Assembly (NCBI RefSeq): GCF_021117405.1
Contig: NZ_CP088251.1
Span: forward strand, 1,116,001 to 1,180,000
Direction of reading: 5' to 3'
Length of the DNA: 64,000 bases
Source: Frateuria edaphi
Lineage (GTDB): Bacteria; Pseudomonadota; Gammaproteobacteria; Xanthomonadales; Rhodanobacteraceae
Below, one piece after another: positions 1 to 8,496 of this stretch. Below the pieces are notes generated by a model that did not search any database, was not told where the DNA came from, and saw only the letters and a program-made list of their open reading frames with translations. Each line of letters starts with the position of its first letter. The stretch's first letter is position 1. Made by a program: the position numbers and the translations under genes.

Positions 1-1
1 C

Positions 2-61
2 GCCGCGCTGGTCCGCGTGCTGATGGATGAGTACGCCGCGGCCGGCTGCACGCCCGCTTGA
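2..61 (+). CDS. 3' end of an unidentified upstream gene (possibly nadD by position)
   Basis: An open frame enters from the left edge and ends at a TGA at 59-61, giving a 19-residue C-terminus that ends in AAAGCTPA. Its codon use fits the high-GC host. In related genomes nadD usually precedes rsfS, so nadD is the positional guess, but the tail does not show the usual NadD ending and the identity is unproven. Confidence 0.4.
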   Translation, partial: AALVRVLMDEYAAAGCTPA

Positions 62-83
62 CGTGCCATAGAGTTCCCCCGGG

Positions 84-89
84 TATACT
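84..89 (+). promoter_or_regulatory. Possible -10 box upstream of rsfS
   Basis: TATACT lies 48 bases before the rsfS start. A TTGACG at 58-63 could be the -35 element, but the 20-base spacer is longer than normal. It is a weak promoter candidate within the short gap between the upstream gene and rsfS. Confidence 0.3.
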
Positions 90-136
90 GCCCCGGCGCC
101 ATTCCGCGCCCTGAGTACGCCCCGAGGCACCCCCGC

Positions 137-544
137 TTGAGTACGTCTTCCCGTAGCCAGCCGTCCGTCGCCGCCAAGAAGGCGGTCGATACCACCAACC
201 TGCGCAAGCACGTGATCGACGCGCTGGAAGAACTCAAGGCCAAGGACATCCGCGAAATCGACGTCCGCGGCAAAACCTCCATCGCCGATCTGCTGGTCAT
301 TGCCTCGGGCACCTCGGCCCGCCACGTCAAATCCATCGCCGACGAAGTGGTCAAGTTCGCCAAGAAGGCGGGTGTGATGCCGCTGGGCGTCGAGGGCGAG
401 CAGGAAGCGGAGTGGGTGCTGGTCGACCTGGGCGACGTGATCGTCCACGTCATGCTGCCGCGCATTCGCGAGTTCTACGGCCTGGAGCGGTTGTGGACCG
501 TCGGCGACCGCGAGTCGGGGATGGACGCGGCGAACGCGGGCTGA
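137..544 (+). CDS. rsfS: Ribosomal silencing factor RsfS
   Basis: This 135-residue protein belongs to the RsfS/Iojap/YbeB family, which binds ribosomal protein uL14 on the 50S subunit and blocks subunit joining during starvation. The family core is clear: the [19 protein letters not shown] segment, the conserved HVKSIADEV helix and the C-terminal [20 protein letters not shown]. The frame opens at a TTG, and about 20 N-terminal residues are an unconserved basic tail, so the exact start is uncertain. rlmH follows downstream, which is the classic rsfS-rlmH neighbourhood. Confidence 0.95.
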   Translation: MSTSSRSQPSVAAKKAVDTTNLRKHVIDALEELKAKDIREIDVRGKTSIADLLVIASGTSARHVKSIADEVVKFAKKAGVMPLGVEGEQEAEWVLVDLGDVIVHVMLPRIREFYGLERLWTVGDRESGMDAANAG

Positions 545-817
545 CGCTGTTGTTCCCCTCCCTTCATGGAGGGAGCCGGAGTGGGATCGCTCTTGCGATC
601 CACTATCAGCGAAGCGCACGCCTGGCCCCCTCTCCCCGCCGGGGAGAGGACTGGGGTGAAGGGCCGCTCTTGCGACTTACTTGCCGCGTAGCGCGCGCAG
701 CTTTTCAAGACACCCCCCGATGACAATCCCCGCACGCCCCAGCCCGTCACCTCAATCCTCTCCCTGGAGGGGAGAGGAGGCGAACGTGGCGCTGCGCGCG
801 ACTTTCGTCGTCTGATC
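545..817. repeat. Intergenic region with short C/T-rich palindromes
   Basis: The 273 bases between rsfS and rlmH hold no gene. They contain three short imperfect palindromes of the CCCTCTCC...GGAGAGG type, near 552-575, 630-650 and 758-776. A similar CCTCCCT/AGGGAGG motif sits before dnaB. These look like dispersed intergenic repeats that could fold as RNA hairpins; no function is visible. Confidence 0.5.
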
Positions 818-1288
818 ATGCGCGCGCGCATGATCGCCATCGGCGAACGCATGCCCGCCTGGGTGGCCGAAGGGCTCGCCGAGTACCGCAAGCGCCTTTC
901 GCACGACCTGCCGCTGGAACTGGTGGAACTCAAGCCCGGTGCCCGCGGCAAGGGCCGCGACGACGCACGTGCCATGCACGACGAAGGCGTGGCGATCCTT
1001 GCCGCGCTCCCGCGCGATACCCATGTGATCGCGCTGGACGGCCGGGGCAAGACCTGGTCGAGCGAGGATCTGGCCGCCCAACTGGCAACCTGGCGCATGG
1101 CCGGTCGCGATCTGGCCTTCCTCATCGGCGGACCCGACGGCCACGCGCCCGAAGTGCTGGCGCGCGCCAACCAGGGCTGGTCGCTCGGCCCGCTAACGCT
1201 GCCGCACATGCTGGTTCGACTCGTGGTGGCAGAGCAGCTCTATCGCGCCAGCACGCTGCTGGCCGGCCACCCGTACCACCGCGCCTGA
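818..1288 (+). CDS. rlmH: 23S rRNA pseudouridine-1915 N3-methyltransferase RlmH
   Basis: The 156-residue protein has the normal RlmH length and is a SPOUT-family, SAM-dependent enzyme that methylates pseudouridine 1915 in helix 69 of 23S rRNA. The N-terminus MIAIGERMPAWV, the middle VIALDGRGK, the cofactor loop FLIGGPDGH and the C-terminal LTLPHMLVRLVVAEQLYRA are all family hallmarks. The ATG at 818 aligns with the usual start; a second in-frame ATG at 830 would trim the first strand. It follows rsfS after a repeat-containing gap. Confidence 0.97.
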   Translation: MRARMIAIGERMPAWVAEGLAEYRKRLSHDLPLELVELKPGARGKGRDDARAMHDEGVAILAALPRDTHVIALDGRGKTWSSEDLAAQLATWRMAGRDLAFLIGGPDGHAPEVLARANQGWSLGPLTLPHMLVRLVVAEQLYRASTLLAGHPYHRA

Positions 1289-1297
1289 CGATCGGGT

Positions 1298-1807
1298 TCA
1301 GGCGGCCAGCTGGGGCACCTCCGGGTGCGCGTGCAGAGGCAGGTGCTTCGCTCCCGTGGCAAGCACGCCCGGGCAGGCGGCGGTGAGGTTGTCGCGGGTG
1401 GCATCGATGATCACCAGGATGCGCCCGGCGTCGATCTCGTCCTTGAACTTGCGGTGCACCGCATCGGGTACGTCGGTGCCGACCAGTGCGCCGGTCCAGC
1501 AACCGACTGCCGCGCCCGCCAGTGCGATGGCGGCACCGCCGGCCAACGTGACACCCAGTGGGGGTACCGCGACGGCGATCAACCCAAGCAGGACGCCCGC
1601 GCCACCACCGCAGGCCGCGCCACGCGCGGCGGCGGGATAGAAGTCGGTGCGCCCAACCATCAGGTGGTCGGGAATCTGTTGAAGCTCGATGTCCTCGCGT
1701 GCGATCAGCGAGAGGTCGTTGTCTGGAATGCCGGCTTGGCGGGCCGCGGCCATCACGGCACGCGCGGTCGAGATGTCGGGGGTGCTGAATACGCAGCGGG
1801 TTTTCAT
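1298..1807 (-). CDS. Putative stress-related membrane protein with glycine-rich hydrophobic core
   Basis: This 169-residue protein begins with a soluble alpha/beta stretch (about residues 1-50, MKTRCVFSTPDISTARAVM). A long Gly/Ala-rich hydrophobic segment (about 57-110) resembles a glycine-zipper or two-helix membrane hairpin, and a hydrophilic tail follows with ILVIIDATRDN. The layout resembles YflT/general-stress-protein-17M-like proteins, but I cannot assign a family firmly. It is convergent with rlmH, and the CsbD stress gene lies upstream on the same strand, so a stress role is plausible only by context. Confidence 0.75.
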   Translation of the reverse strand: MKTRCVFSTPDISTARAVMAAARQAGIPDNDLSLIAREDIELQQIPDHLMVGRTDFYPAAARGAACGGGAGVLLGLIAVAVPPLGVTLAGGAAIALAGAAVGCWTGALVGTDVPDAVHRKFKDEIDAGRILVIIDATRDNLTAACPGVLATGAKHLPLHAHPEVPQLAA

Positions 1808-1934
1808 GGGCGCCTCCCGGTAAGGCCCCGACCGGCATGGCCGGTGGCCATGCCGGTATGTTTCGCGGGCGCGGGTGATGGTTGCGTGTCAGTCGTTATG
1901 GCCGACCACCTGCGACCCGCGACCGGGCGCTACC

Positions 1935-2114
1935 TCAGTCGTCCGTATCCTCGATTTCGTCCTGCGCCTGGCCAATGTTCTTCTGCACCTTGCCGGCGTT
2001 CTTTTCGAGATTGCCGGCCACCTCCTTCGAAGTATTGCCGGTCAGCTTGCCGACGCCTTCCTTCACGGCGCCCTTGACTTGGTGCTCGGTGCCTTCGATG
2101 CGGTTGTCGTTCAT
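1935..2114 (-). CDS. CsbD-like small stress protein
   Basis: The 59-residue product starts MNDNRIEGTEHQVKGAVKEG and contains the repeated KG.VKE.VGKLTGN pattern of the CsbD family. These are small, highly charged proteins induced by general stress; their molecular function is unknown. The ATG at 2112-2114 is preceded on the minus strand by GGAGGAG, an excellent ribosome-binding site, which argues against the longer in-frame start at 2201. The acidic end QDEIEDTDD is typical. It is divergent from the alcohol dehydrogenase gene. Confidence 0.85.
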   Translation of the reverse strand: MNDNRIEGTEHQVKGAVKEGVGKLTGNTSKEVAGNLEKNAGKVQKNIGQAQDEIEDTDD

Positions 2115-2343
2115 GCGTGTCTCCTCCGGGCCTGCAGGGTGCAGGCTCAGCTTGTTTATAGGGCGGCGCGTGTTCAGCGCTGGTGACAGTGACGCAAGCA
2201 TTTCGCAGCCGTTGTGTGCCTGTCAGGCAGACAGGCAAGCGCTTGATCCGGACGAGAAATCCATGCGGGCTCTTCCCGCCCCGATGACATGCGGGCCGTT
2301 AGCTTGCCGCGCATCCAGAGCACTCGCCCCGCGGAGGAATCTC

Positions 2344-3546
2344 ATGCTCGCCACCACCTATCGCCGGCCCTACCGGGTGCGGGCCGCCCACGTACCCGAG
2401 CCGACGATCGAGCATCCGGACGACGCCATCGTGCGGGTGACGCGCGCCTGCATATGCGGGTCGGACCTGCACCTCTACCACGGCCTGGTGCCGGACACGC
2501 GCGTGGGTTCGATCTTCGGGCACGAGTTCACCGGCATCGTCGAGGACGTCGGCCCGAACGTACGCAACCTGAAGGTGGGCGACCACGTGCTGGTGCCGTT
2601 CAATGTGTTCTGCGGCACCTGCGCTTCGTGCTCGCGCGAGCTCTACGGCAACTGCGAAAACGTCAATCCGGAGGCGACCGCGATCGGCGGCGCCTACGGT
2701 TACTCGCACAGCGCCGGCGGCTACAACGGCGGGCAGGCCGAGTACGTGCGCGTGCCCTTCGCCGACGTCGGCCCGACCGTGATTCCTCCGGACATCCATA
2801 TCGAGGACGCGGTACTACTCACTGATGTGGTGCCCACCGGCTACCAGGCCGCCGAGATGGGCGACATCCACGAGAACGACACCGTAGTGGTGTTCGGCGC
2901 CGGCCCCATCGGCCTGATGGCCGCGCGCTGCGCCTGGTTGATGGGGGCGGGCAGGGTGATCGTGGTCGACCAGTATGACTACCGCCTGGACTTCGCCCGC
3001 CGCTTTGCCCAGGCCGAGACGGTCAACTTCCTCGAAGTGGAGGACATGGCCGTGCACATCAAGAAGATGACCGACTGGCAGGGCGCCGACGTCTGCATCG
3101 ATGCGGTCGGCTGCGAGGCCGACGGCAGCATCATGCAGACCCTGACCGGCGTGAAGATGAAGCTGCAGGCCGGCGCCGCCACGGCGCTGCACTGGGCGAT
3201 CAATTCGGCGCGGCGCGGCGGCAACATTTCGATCGTGGGCGTATACGGGCCGACCTTCAACCTCGTGCCGATCGGCAGCGCCATGAACAAGGGCCTGACC
3301 TTGCGCATGAACCAGGCCAGCGTGAAACGCCACCTGCCGCACCTGATCGAGCACATCCGCGCCGGTCGGCTCAAGCCGCGCGAGCTGATCACCCACCGCG
3401 TACCTCTGGAAGAAGTCGACGAGGCCTACCACCGCTTCTCGGCCAAGGAAGATGGCTGCATCAAGACCGTGCTGGTGCCGCCGCGCGCCGGCCACATCGA
3501 CACGCCCACGCCGGTTGCCGGCACGGCATCCGCACATCTGCACTGA
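2344..3546 (+). CDS. Zinc-dependent alcohol dehydrogenase family protein
   Basis: This is a 400-residue medium-chain dehydrogenase. The catalytic-zinc region CICGSDLHLYHG and the GHEFTGIVEDVG motif come first. A structural-zinc cysteine cluster follows (CGTCASCSRELYGNC), and the nucleotide-binding Rossmann motif is VVVFGAGPIGLMAARCA. The subtype resembles the glutathione-independent formaldehyde dehydrogenase/threonine dehydrogenase-like enzymes of proteobacteria; the substrate is not determinable. The ATG at 2344 follows GCGGAGGAA. The frame stays open to 1882 but that upstream stretch is intergenic in character. A small membrane-anchored protein gene follows 10 bases downstream. Confidence 0.93.
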   Translation: MLATTYRRPYRVRAAHVPEPTIEHPDDAIVRVTRACICGSDLHLYHGLVPDTRVGSIFGHEFTGIVEDVGPNVRNLKVGDHVLVPFNVFCGTCASCSRELYGNCENVNPEATAIGGAYGYSHSAGGYNGGQAEYVRVPFADVGPTVIPPDIHIEDAVLLTDVVPTGYQAAEMGDIHENDTVVVFGAGPIGLMAARCAWLMGAGRVIVVDQYDYRLDFARRFAQAETVNFLEVEDMAVHIKKMTDWQGADVCIDAVGCEADGSIMQTLTGVKMKLQAGAATALHWAINSARRGGNISIVGVYGPTFNLVPIGSAMNKGLTLRMNQASVKRHLPHLIEHIRAGRLKPRELITHRVPLEEVDEAYHRFSAKEDGCIKTVLVPPRAGHIDTPTPVAGTASAHLH

Positions 3547-3556
3547 GGGTCAAGAC

Positions 3557-3979
3557 ATGCACCAGGCGACCGACCACTCGCACGTCCCCGACTGGGGCGT
3601 GGACCTCGATCCGGCCAGGCGGCCGGCGGTACCGATGGAGCACACGCCGCCGCGGCTGGAAGGCGTGTCCCGCGACCACCCGGCGCAGCAGCGGCGCACG
3701 GTGGAGGTGTTCCATTCGATCGAACGGCCGGGCATCACGCCGGTGTTCGGTACCAGCGTGCCGCCCAGCGGCGTGAGCGGCTGGATCCGCCGCCGCGCGT
3801 TCGGCCGCAGCGAGAGCGACCTGCGCCACTGGATGCTCCTGCTGCTGGCCGACCGCGTGAACGTGGCCGAAGGCCTGCTGGATGATGTGCGCCGATCGCC
3901 GCGCGCTCGCGCCGCCGCCTTCGGGATGGTTGGCGCGGCCCTCGCGTTATGGGTTCTGCGACGCAGTCGGCGGGCCTGA
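3557..3979 (+). CDS. Hypothetical protein with C-terminal membrane anchor
   Basis: This 140-residue protein of unknown function starts 10 bases after the dehydrogenase stop, so the two are probably co-transcribed. The N-terminal two thirds are hydrophilic and Pro/Arg-rich. Near the C-terminus a hydrophobic helix (AFGMVGAALALWVL) is followed by RRSRRA, the arrangement of a tail-anchored inner-membrane protein with the bulk in the cytoplasm. I do not recognise a family. Confidence 0.7.
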   Translation: MHQATDHSHVPDWGVDLDPARRPAVPMEHTPPRLEGVSRDHPAQQRRTVEVFHSIERPGITPVFGTSVPPSGVSGWIRRRAFGRSESDLRHWMLLLLADRVNVAEGLLDDVRRSPRARAAAFGMVGAALALWVLRRSRRA

Positions 3980-4053
3980 TCCTCGCTTCCTTCAGGGCCC
4001 GGTGGCGATGTTCTTCGGCCGGTGGGTCTGGGCGCCGCGTCGCAATCGCGCGC

Positions 4054-4305
4054 TCAGCCGGCCTCTTCCACCGCGTCGTCGTTCTTCAGCACGCCACGCA
4101 GGTTGAACAGGAACAGGCCGACCTGCAGCCCTATCAGCGCCCAGGCGTGGTCATGCCAGCCCCAGGCCACCCACAGTGCGTTGCTGAGCACGAAGCACCA
4201 GAAACCCCAGGTGCGCTTGCGCCGCGACAGCGAACCGACCAGCCACGCGGCCACCAGGGTGACCGCCATGGCGGGCCATTGCAGGGCATCGATCAGGTCG
4301 CTCAT
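4054..4305 (-). CDS. Small three-helix membrane protein
   Basis: The 83-residue protein has three hydrophobic segments: WPAMAVTLVAAWLVGSL, TWGFWCFVLSNALWVAWGW and WALIGLQVGLFLFNLRGV. They are followed by an acidic tail. The WG.W and N.RG pattern is seen in small PnuC/MtN3-like membrane proteins in Proteobacteria, usually annotated as hypothetical. Transport is a guess. It ends 74 bases from the convergent gene to its left. Confidence 0.7.
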   Translation of the reverse strand: MSDLIDALQWPAMAVTLVAAWLVGSLSRRKRTWGFWCFVLSNALWVAWGWHDHAWALIGLQVGLFLFNLRGVLKNDDAVEEAG

Positions 4306-4462
4306 GAGCGCCGGCGCGTTCCGTACCGCGGCGCGGCGCTCGACAGGTACACCATCGCGGGTTGCGCGGCGTGCATGGAGCTTGCTTCGGAGTTGACGCC
4401 GGTGGAGGGCACGGCGTCCGCGCGCCTCCTTCCGCCGATCGCGGTCCGGGCTCGGAAGGCGC

Positions 4463-4987
4463 TCAGGCCGGCGAATCCGGGTTGCGCATGAAAGCCATCG
4501 CGGCGGTCTTCACCTTGGCGTAGCTGGTGATGGCGTCGGCCCCCGAGGATTTCTTCCAGCTGGCGTACTTGCGATCGAACTCGGCCAGCTCGTCGGCGCT
4601 GAAAAGCTGGCGCACCGCGTCGAACATCTTGGTTTCTTCCTCGTGCGCATGGTGCTTGATGAGCTCGCCGCATACCTGCACGGAACCGGCGAACTGGCGC
4701 GAATCCACGTCGGCGGCGTGGATGTCCGGCAACACGGCAAGCTCCACCGCGCGGTGTTCCTGGATCGCCTCGGCGTAGATCAGCTTCTGTTCGTGGTCGG
4801 CGCGATCCTCGAAAGCCGGGTAGAACACGGTTTCCTCCCATTTGGCGTGGGGGATCAGCAGGGTCTCGATCTGTTTGAGCAGGTCGTGGCGCGCGTCCGC
4901 TTCCGAGTCGGCGGTTTTGGTGATCTTGGCGAAGAGTTCGCGCAGCTGTTCGTGTTCGCTCTTGAGGGTGTCGAGGATGCTGGACAT
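4463..4987 (-). CDS. Hemerythrin HHE-domain protein
   Basis: The 174-residue protein is an all-helical hemerythrin-like domain that should bind a di-iron centre. Ligand-type motifs appear in order: SEHEQLRELF, then HAKWEETVFYP (HxxxE), then QEHRAVE, then HHAHEEETKMF (a second HxxxE). Such proteins act in oxygen, NO or redox stress handling. The start chosen is the ATG followed by SSILDTLKSEHEQL; the frame stays open upstream to 5212, but that part has no family similarity. It is monocistronic as far as can be seen. Confidence 0.88.
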   Translation of the reverse strand: MSSILDTLKSEHEQLRELFAKITKTADSEADARHDLLKQIETLLIPHAKWEETVFYPAFEDRADHEQKLIYAEAIQEHRAVELAVLPDIHAADVDSRQFAGSVQVCGELIKHHAHEEETKMFDAVRQLFSADELAEFDRKYASWKKSSGADAITSYAKVKTAAMAFMRNPDSPA

Positions 4988-5305
4988 TAGGGTGCTCCGT
5001 TGGCTTCCGCCCATTGCAGTACGAAGGGCGTCGGGTGGCGGTGAAGCGCATGTAAGAACGCGGTCCGTCCCGCCGATGGCTATGCGCACGCCTGCGCAAC
5101 CGCCCACGCGGTGGGCTCGCCGGACCCGTGCAACCCGGCCGGAGACGCGCAGGGGATGCCGCGGGGTGCCCGGTAACGGAATACGGTGGCTTTCGGTCCC
5201 GGCATTGGTCATTATTGGAGAAGCTTCGCGGGGGCACGGGGGACGGCCACCGGAGCAGCGCTATCACATCTACGGGGCCGAGCGGTCGGTTCCTTGGGGG
5301 AAGTC
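4988..5305. other. Gene-free stretch between divergent genes
   Basis: These 318 bases separate the hemerythrin gene (minus strand) and the small acidic-protein gene (plus strand), so both promoters should lie here. I see no convincing -35/-10 pair, hairpin or small gene. Long frames across it are high-GC read-throughs. Confidence 0.6.
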
Positions 5306-5560
5306 ATGGATGCGATCGATATTCTGGAGCGGGCAGGATCGGACGCCAGCGTTTTCCGGGGAGGCAAGGAGGCCCTGCAGGCCATCATCGGCACGGAGCT
5401 GGACACCGATCTGGCGGCAGCCCTGCTTGCAAGCGATGCCGAGGCGCTTTATCGCTTGCTGGGGCAGAGCATCCTGATCGGGTTGCAGATTCCGGCCGAG
5501 GAAGAAGAGGCGCCCGATGAGGACGAGGACGACGCTGAAGAGCGTCTGCCCGAATCCTGA
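5306..5560 (+). CDS. Hypothetical small protein with acidic C-terminus
   Basis: The 84-residue product begins MDAIDILERAGSDA, contains a compact helical core and ends in a strongly acidic tail (EEEEAPDEDEDDAEE). A GGGGGAA stretch lies shortly before the ATG at 5306; an upstream in-frame ATG at 5186 would add 40 unconserved residues. The diguanylate cyclase gene begins 27 bases later, so the two may form an operon. No family is recognised. Confidence 0.65.
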   Translation: MDAIDILERAGSDASVFRGGKEALQAIIGTELDTDLAAALLASDAEALYRLLGQSILIGLQIPAEEEEAPDEDEDDAEERLPES

Positions 5561-5587
5561 CCGCCTGCCTGCTTCCGGCCACGGCCG

Positions 5588-7372
5588 ATGGCCTCTGCAT
5601 CCATGCATGCGCGGACTTGCCTCCTTGCCATGGTTGGCGTGCTGCTGCTCGCCGGCCACGCGGACTTCGCACGCGCCCGGCCCGGGGCCGGGGCGGTGGA
5701 TCGAGCCGCCTCGCTGAAGCTGGCCGACAGCATCAAGACCACCGACAACGCCCGCTTCGCGCGGCTGCTCGACGAGCTGGACCGCGAAGCGTCCCAGCTG
5801 CCTGACGAACAGCGCTGGTACCTGCGCTACCTGCAGGCATGGGAAGCGGCATGGGTGGGTGACTATCCCAGGGCGACGGAACTTGCGATCGCGGTTGCCG
5901 ACGGCGCCGGCGACATCACGCTGCGCGCCAGGGCGGGCGCCACCTCGGTCAACATGCTGGGGCTGGGGCACCGCTACGCGGAAGCGTTCACGCGGCTGGA
6001 CCGGATGCTCGAGCTGCTGCCGCGGGTGACCGATCCGCTGGCGCGGTTCCAGGTCGAGGGCGAGGCGCAGCAGCTCTACACCGGCGTGGAGCAGTACGAT
6101 CTCGCCATCGCCTTCGCCAACCGCATGAAGCGCGAACTGGCCACCCCGGACGCGCAGTGCAAGGCGACCGTTTACGCGCTCAACGCGGAATACCACATGG
6201 GCGCGCTCGCATCGCCTGAACGCGATCTGCTGGCCGGCATCAAGCTTTGCACCGACGCGGGGGAAACGCTGTTCGCCGACGGCGCGCGTGGCTTTCTGGC
6301 CGACTACTACATGGACCGGGGCCGTATCGCGGACGCGATCGATCTGCTGGAAGCCAACTATGCGGACCTGCGACGCACCGGCTATCGCAACCTGATTTCC
6401 CAGTTCGACGCCCAACTGGCGCGGGCCTATGACCTGCGTGGGGACTCGGCCAGCGCCAGGCAACACGCTCTTGCGGCGATCCGCTCGAGCATCAGCGGCG
6501 AGTACACCAAGCCGCTGATCGATGCTTACCGGCTGTTGTACCGAATCGACCGCGAAGCCGGGCGCTACCGCGACGCCCTGTCGTTCCACGAGAAGTACAT
6601 GGCCGCCGACAAGGCCTATCTGGACGACGTCAGCGCCAGGGCGCTTGCCTACCAGATGGTCAGGCAGAAGGTGCAGGCCAAGAAGACCGAGGTCGACGCC
6701 CTGGCGCGCAAGAACCAGATCCTCGAACTGCAGCAGGCGCTGGATCGCAAGGCGGTGGAGGCCAGCCGGCTGTACATCGCGGTGCTGGCGCTGGGGCTGC
6801 TGGCGATCGGCCTGTGGCTGCTGCGCCTGAAGCGCTCGCAGCTGCAGTTCATGCGCATGGCGCAGTGCGACAGCCTCACCGGCATCTACAACCGCAAGCA
6901 CTTCATGAGCGAGGCCGAGTACTCGCTGCGCTATGCCCAGCGTTCCGCCCGGGGCGCCTGCCTGGTGCTGATCGACCTGGACCACTTCAAGCTGATCAAC
7001 GACACCTATGGCCATGCCACCGGCGACCAGGTGCTGCGGCGCGCGGTGGCCGCTTGCCAGGAACACATGCGTTCGACCGACGTGTTCGGCCGCCTCGGCG
7101 GCGAAGAGTTTGGCGTGCTGCTGCCGGAGTGTTCGATGGACAGCGGCATCGAGCGCGCGGAAGCGATCCGCCGCAGTGTCGCCATGCTGAGCGACCAGCC
7201 GGATCCTGGCATCCCGGTATCGGCCAGCTTCGGCGTGGCGTTCACGGGCGAGTCCGGCTACGACCTGCGCCAGTTGCTCGTGGATGCCGACCAGGCGCTC
7301 TATCGCGCCAAGCGGGCCGGGCGCAATTGCGTGGTGGCGGGCAAGCAGGGCGAGGGGGTCGTGGTCGCCTGA
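5588..7372 (+). CDS. TPR-containing membrane diguanylate cyclase (GGDEF)
   Basis: The 594-residue protein should make c-di-GMP from two GTP. It has an N-terminal signal/anchor (LLAMVGVLLLAGHADFARA), about 350 residues of helical TPR-like repeats, a coiled-coil, a transmembrane helix (LYIAVLALGLLAIGLWLL) and a cytoplasmic GGDEF domain. The active site is intact (GGEEF near residues 503-507). An RxxD inhibitory I-site (RSTD) lies five residues before it, so product feedback is expected. The predicted topology puts the repeats in the periplasm as a sensor. A start at the second ATG (5603) is also possible. Confidence 0.92.
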   Translation: MASASMHARTCLLAMVGVLLLAGHADFARARPGAGAVDRAASLKLADSIKTTDNARFARLLDELDREASQLPDEQRWYLRYLQAWEAAWVGDYPRATELAIAVADGAGDITLRARAGATSVNMLGLGHRYAEAFTRLDRMLELLPRVTDPLARFQVEGEAQQLYTGVEQYDLAIAFANRMKRELATPDAQCKATVYALNAEYHMGALASPERDLLAGIKLCTDAGETLFADGARGFLADYYMDRGRIADAIDLLEANYADLRRTGYRNLISQFDAQLARAYDLRGDSASARQHALAAIRSSISGEYTKPLIDAYRLLYRIDREAGRYRDALSFHEKYMAADKAYLDDVSARALAYQMVRQKVQAKKTEVDALARKNQILELQQALDRKAVEASRLYIAVLALGLLAIGLWLLRLKRSQLQFMRMAQCDSLTGIYNRKHFMSEAEYSLRYAQRSARGACLVLIDLDHFKLINDTYGHATGDQVLRRAVAACQEHMRSTDVFGRLGGEEFGVLLPECSMDSGIERAEAIRRSVAMLSDQPDPGIPVSASFGVAFTGESGYDLRQLLVDADQALYRAKRAGRNCVVAGKQGEGVVVA

Positions 7373-7386
7373 GTGCGGCCACCCCG

Positions 7387-7878
7387 TCATTCCGCCCAGG
7401 ATCCGGCGCGCCACCGCTCCAGCCGCGCCCGCATGCGCCGCATGTGGCTGCCTGGCCAGTACACCCGGCCGCATGCAGGACAGGCCTGGAACGGACCGGA
7501 AAGGCTGCGCGCCAGCGGCGGTATCTGTGCGCGTTCGTCCGGCGTGGCCTCGTGCAGTGGCATGTTGTCGAGCAGGCAGCGGGTGAACGGCGCGCGGCCC
7601 CAGTCGATGCCGAGCGCCATGGTCAGTTCCCTCGCCTGGGCATCCAGTCCGTCGACCGTGAGCAGCGCCACCCGGATGCCTCTGCCGGCATGCGCGGCCA
7701 GGTGCCGGTCGCGAGTGACGAGGAGGCGTGATTGCGCGTGGCACGTATCCAGGACCGCGCGGTCCATGGCACTGACCGACGCCAGTCCCGTGTCGTAGCC
7801 GGCCGCCCGCAACCAGTGGGCCAGGTTGGCCAGCATGGCGTCGCAGAACAGCGCGGGGATGTCACCGGGGGCGGCCAT
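7387..7878 (-). CDS. Mut7-C RNase domain protein
   Basis: The 163-residue protein starts MAAPGDIPALFCDAMLANLAHW and matches the Mut7-C family, a PIN-like nuclease fold joined to a C-terminal zinc ribbon. An early Asp (FCDAML), LLVTRDRHLA in the middle and a terminal CPACGRVYWPGSH ribbon are visible. Its substrate is unknown. The ATG at 7876-7878 was chosen because upstream residues in the same frame overlap the Nudix gene out of phase. Its stop is 14 bases from the convergent cyclase stop. Confidence 0.85.
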   Translation of the reverse strand: MAAPGDIPALFCDAMLANLAHWLRAAGYDTGLASVSAMDRAVLDTCHAQSRLLVTRDRHLAAHAGRGIRVALLTVDGLDAQARELTMALGIDWGRAPFTRCLLDNMPLHEATPDERAQIPPLARSLSGPFQACPACGRVYWPGSHMRRMRARLERWRAGSWAE

Positions 7879-7942
7879 CGGTGTATTCAACCGATGCGCC
7901 GGATCAAGCGGCGTGAGCGTCGCCGGTCTGCTTCGACGGCGT

Positions 7943-8410
7943 CTAGCCGCCGTTCGCCAGATACGCCTCCAGGCGATCGAGCAACGTTTCCTGGCTGGGC
8001 AGGATCCTGGCGCGCGCCTGGGCCAGCGTGAACCAGGCGACCCGGTCGATTTCGGGAAAACTGGCAAGCTGGCCGCTGCGCGGCGGCCATTCCAGCTCGA
8101 ACACGTTGCTGCGCAGCGTGACCGGGTCGAACTCACCCTCGAGCGCGAAGGCCTCGACCCATTTGCCGCCGCGCTGGCGCAGGCGTCCCAGCGGATGCAA
8201 GGGGCCCACCGCGGATACGCCGAGCTCTTCCTCGAACTCGCGGCGAGCGGCCGCCTCGGCTTCCTCGCCAGGCTGCAGCTCGCCCTTGGGCAGCATCCAG
8301 GCACCCTCGTCGCGCCGGCGCCAGAACGGACCGCCGGGGTGCGCAAGCAATACCTGCGGGCCGTCCTCGTGCAGGCGGTACATCAGGATGCCGGCGCTGG
8401 TGATGGGCAT
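7943..8410 (-). CDS. Nudix hydrolase
   Basis: The 155-residue protein carries a perfect Nudix box, G-x5-E-x7-REUxEExGU, within GELQPGEEAEAAARREF and the following EEELGV (about residues 43-65). It binds divalent metal and cleaves nucleoside diphosphate derivatives. The N-terminal SAGILMYR and the WMLPKGEL lead-in resemble the Ap4A hydrolase-like/NTP pyrophosphohydrolase group; the true substrate is not readable. The Mut7-C gene lies 64 bases downstream on the same strand. Confidence 0.92.
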   Translation of the reverse strand: MPITSAGILMYRLHEDGPQVLLAHPGGPFWRRRDEGAWMLPKGELQPGEEAEAAARREFEEELGVSAVGPLHPLGRLRQRGGKWVEAFALEGEFDPVTLRSNVFELEWPPRSGQLASFPEIDRVAWFTLAQARARILPSQETLLDRLEAYLANGG

Positions 8411-8496
8411 GCGTCCTCCTGTAGCGGTGGTGCAACGGCCGCGTTCACGCCGGTCACGGTAACATCCGGATTCCCCGACGATTCCCGGAGACCGCC

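Noticed and set aside
545..817. CRISPR-like or transposon repeats in the rsfS-rlmH gap
   Set aside because: Only short imperfect palindromes are present, with no regular repeat-spacer pattern and no transposase.
1882..2343. N-terminal extension of the alcohol dehydrogenase frame
   Set aside because: It covers the csbD gene antisense and lacks similarity; the ATG at 2344 has a strong ribosome-binding site.
5270..7744. An 824-codon minus-strand frame opposite the diguanylate cyclase
   Set aside because: The plus strand has an intact GGDEF gene; the antisense frame is a composition artefact.
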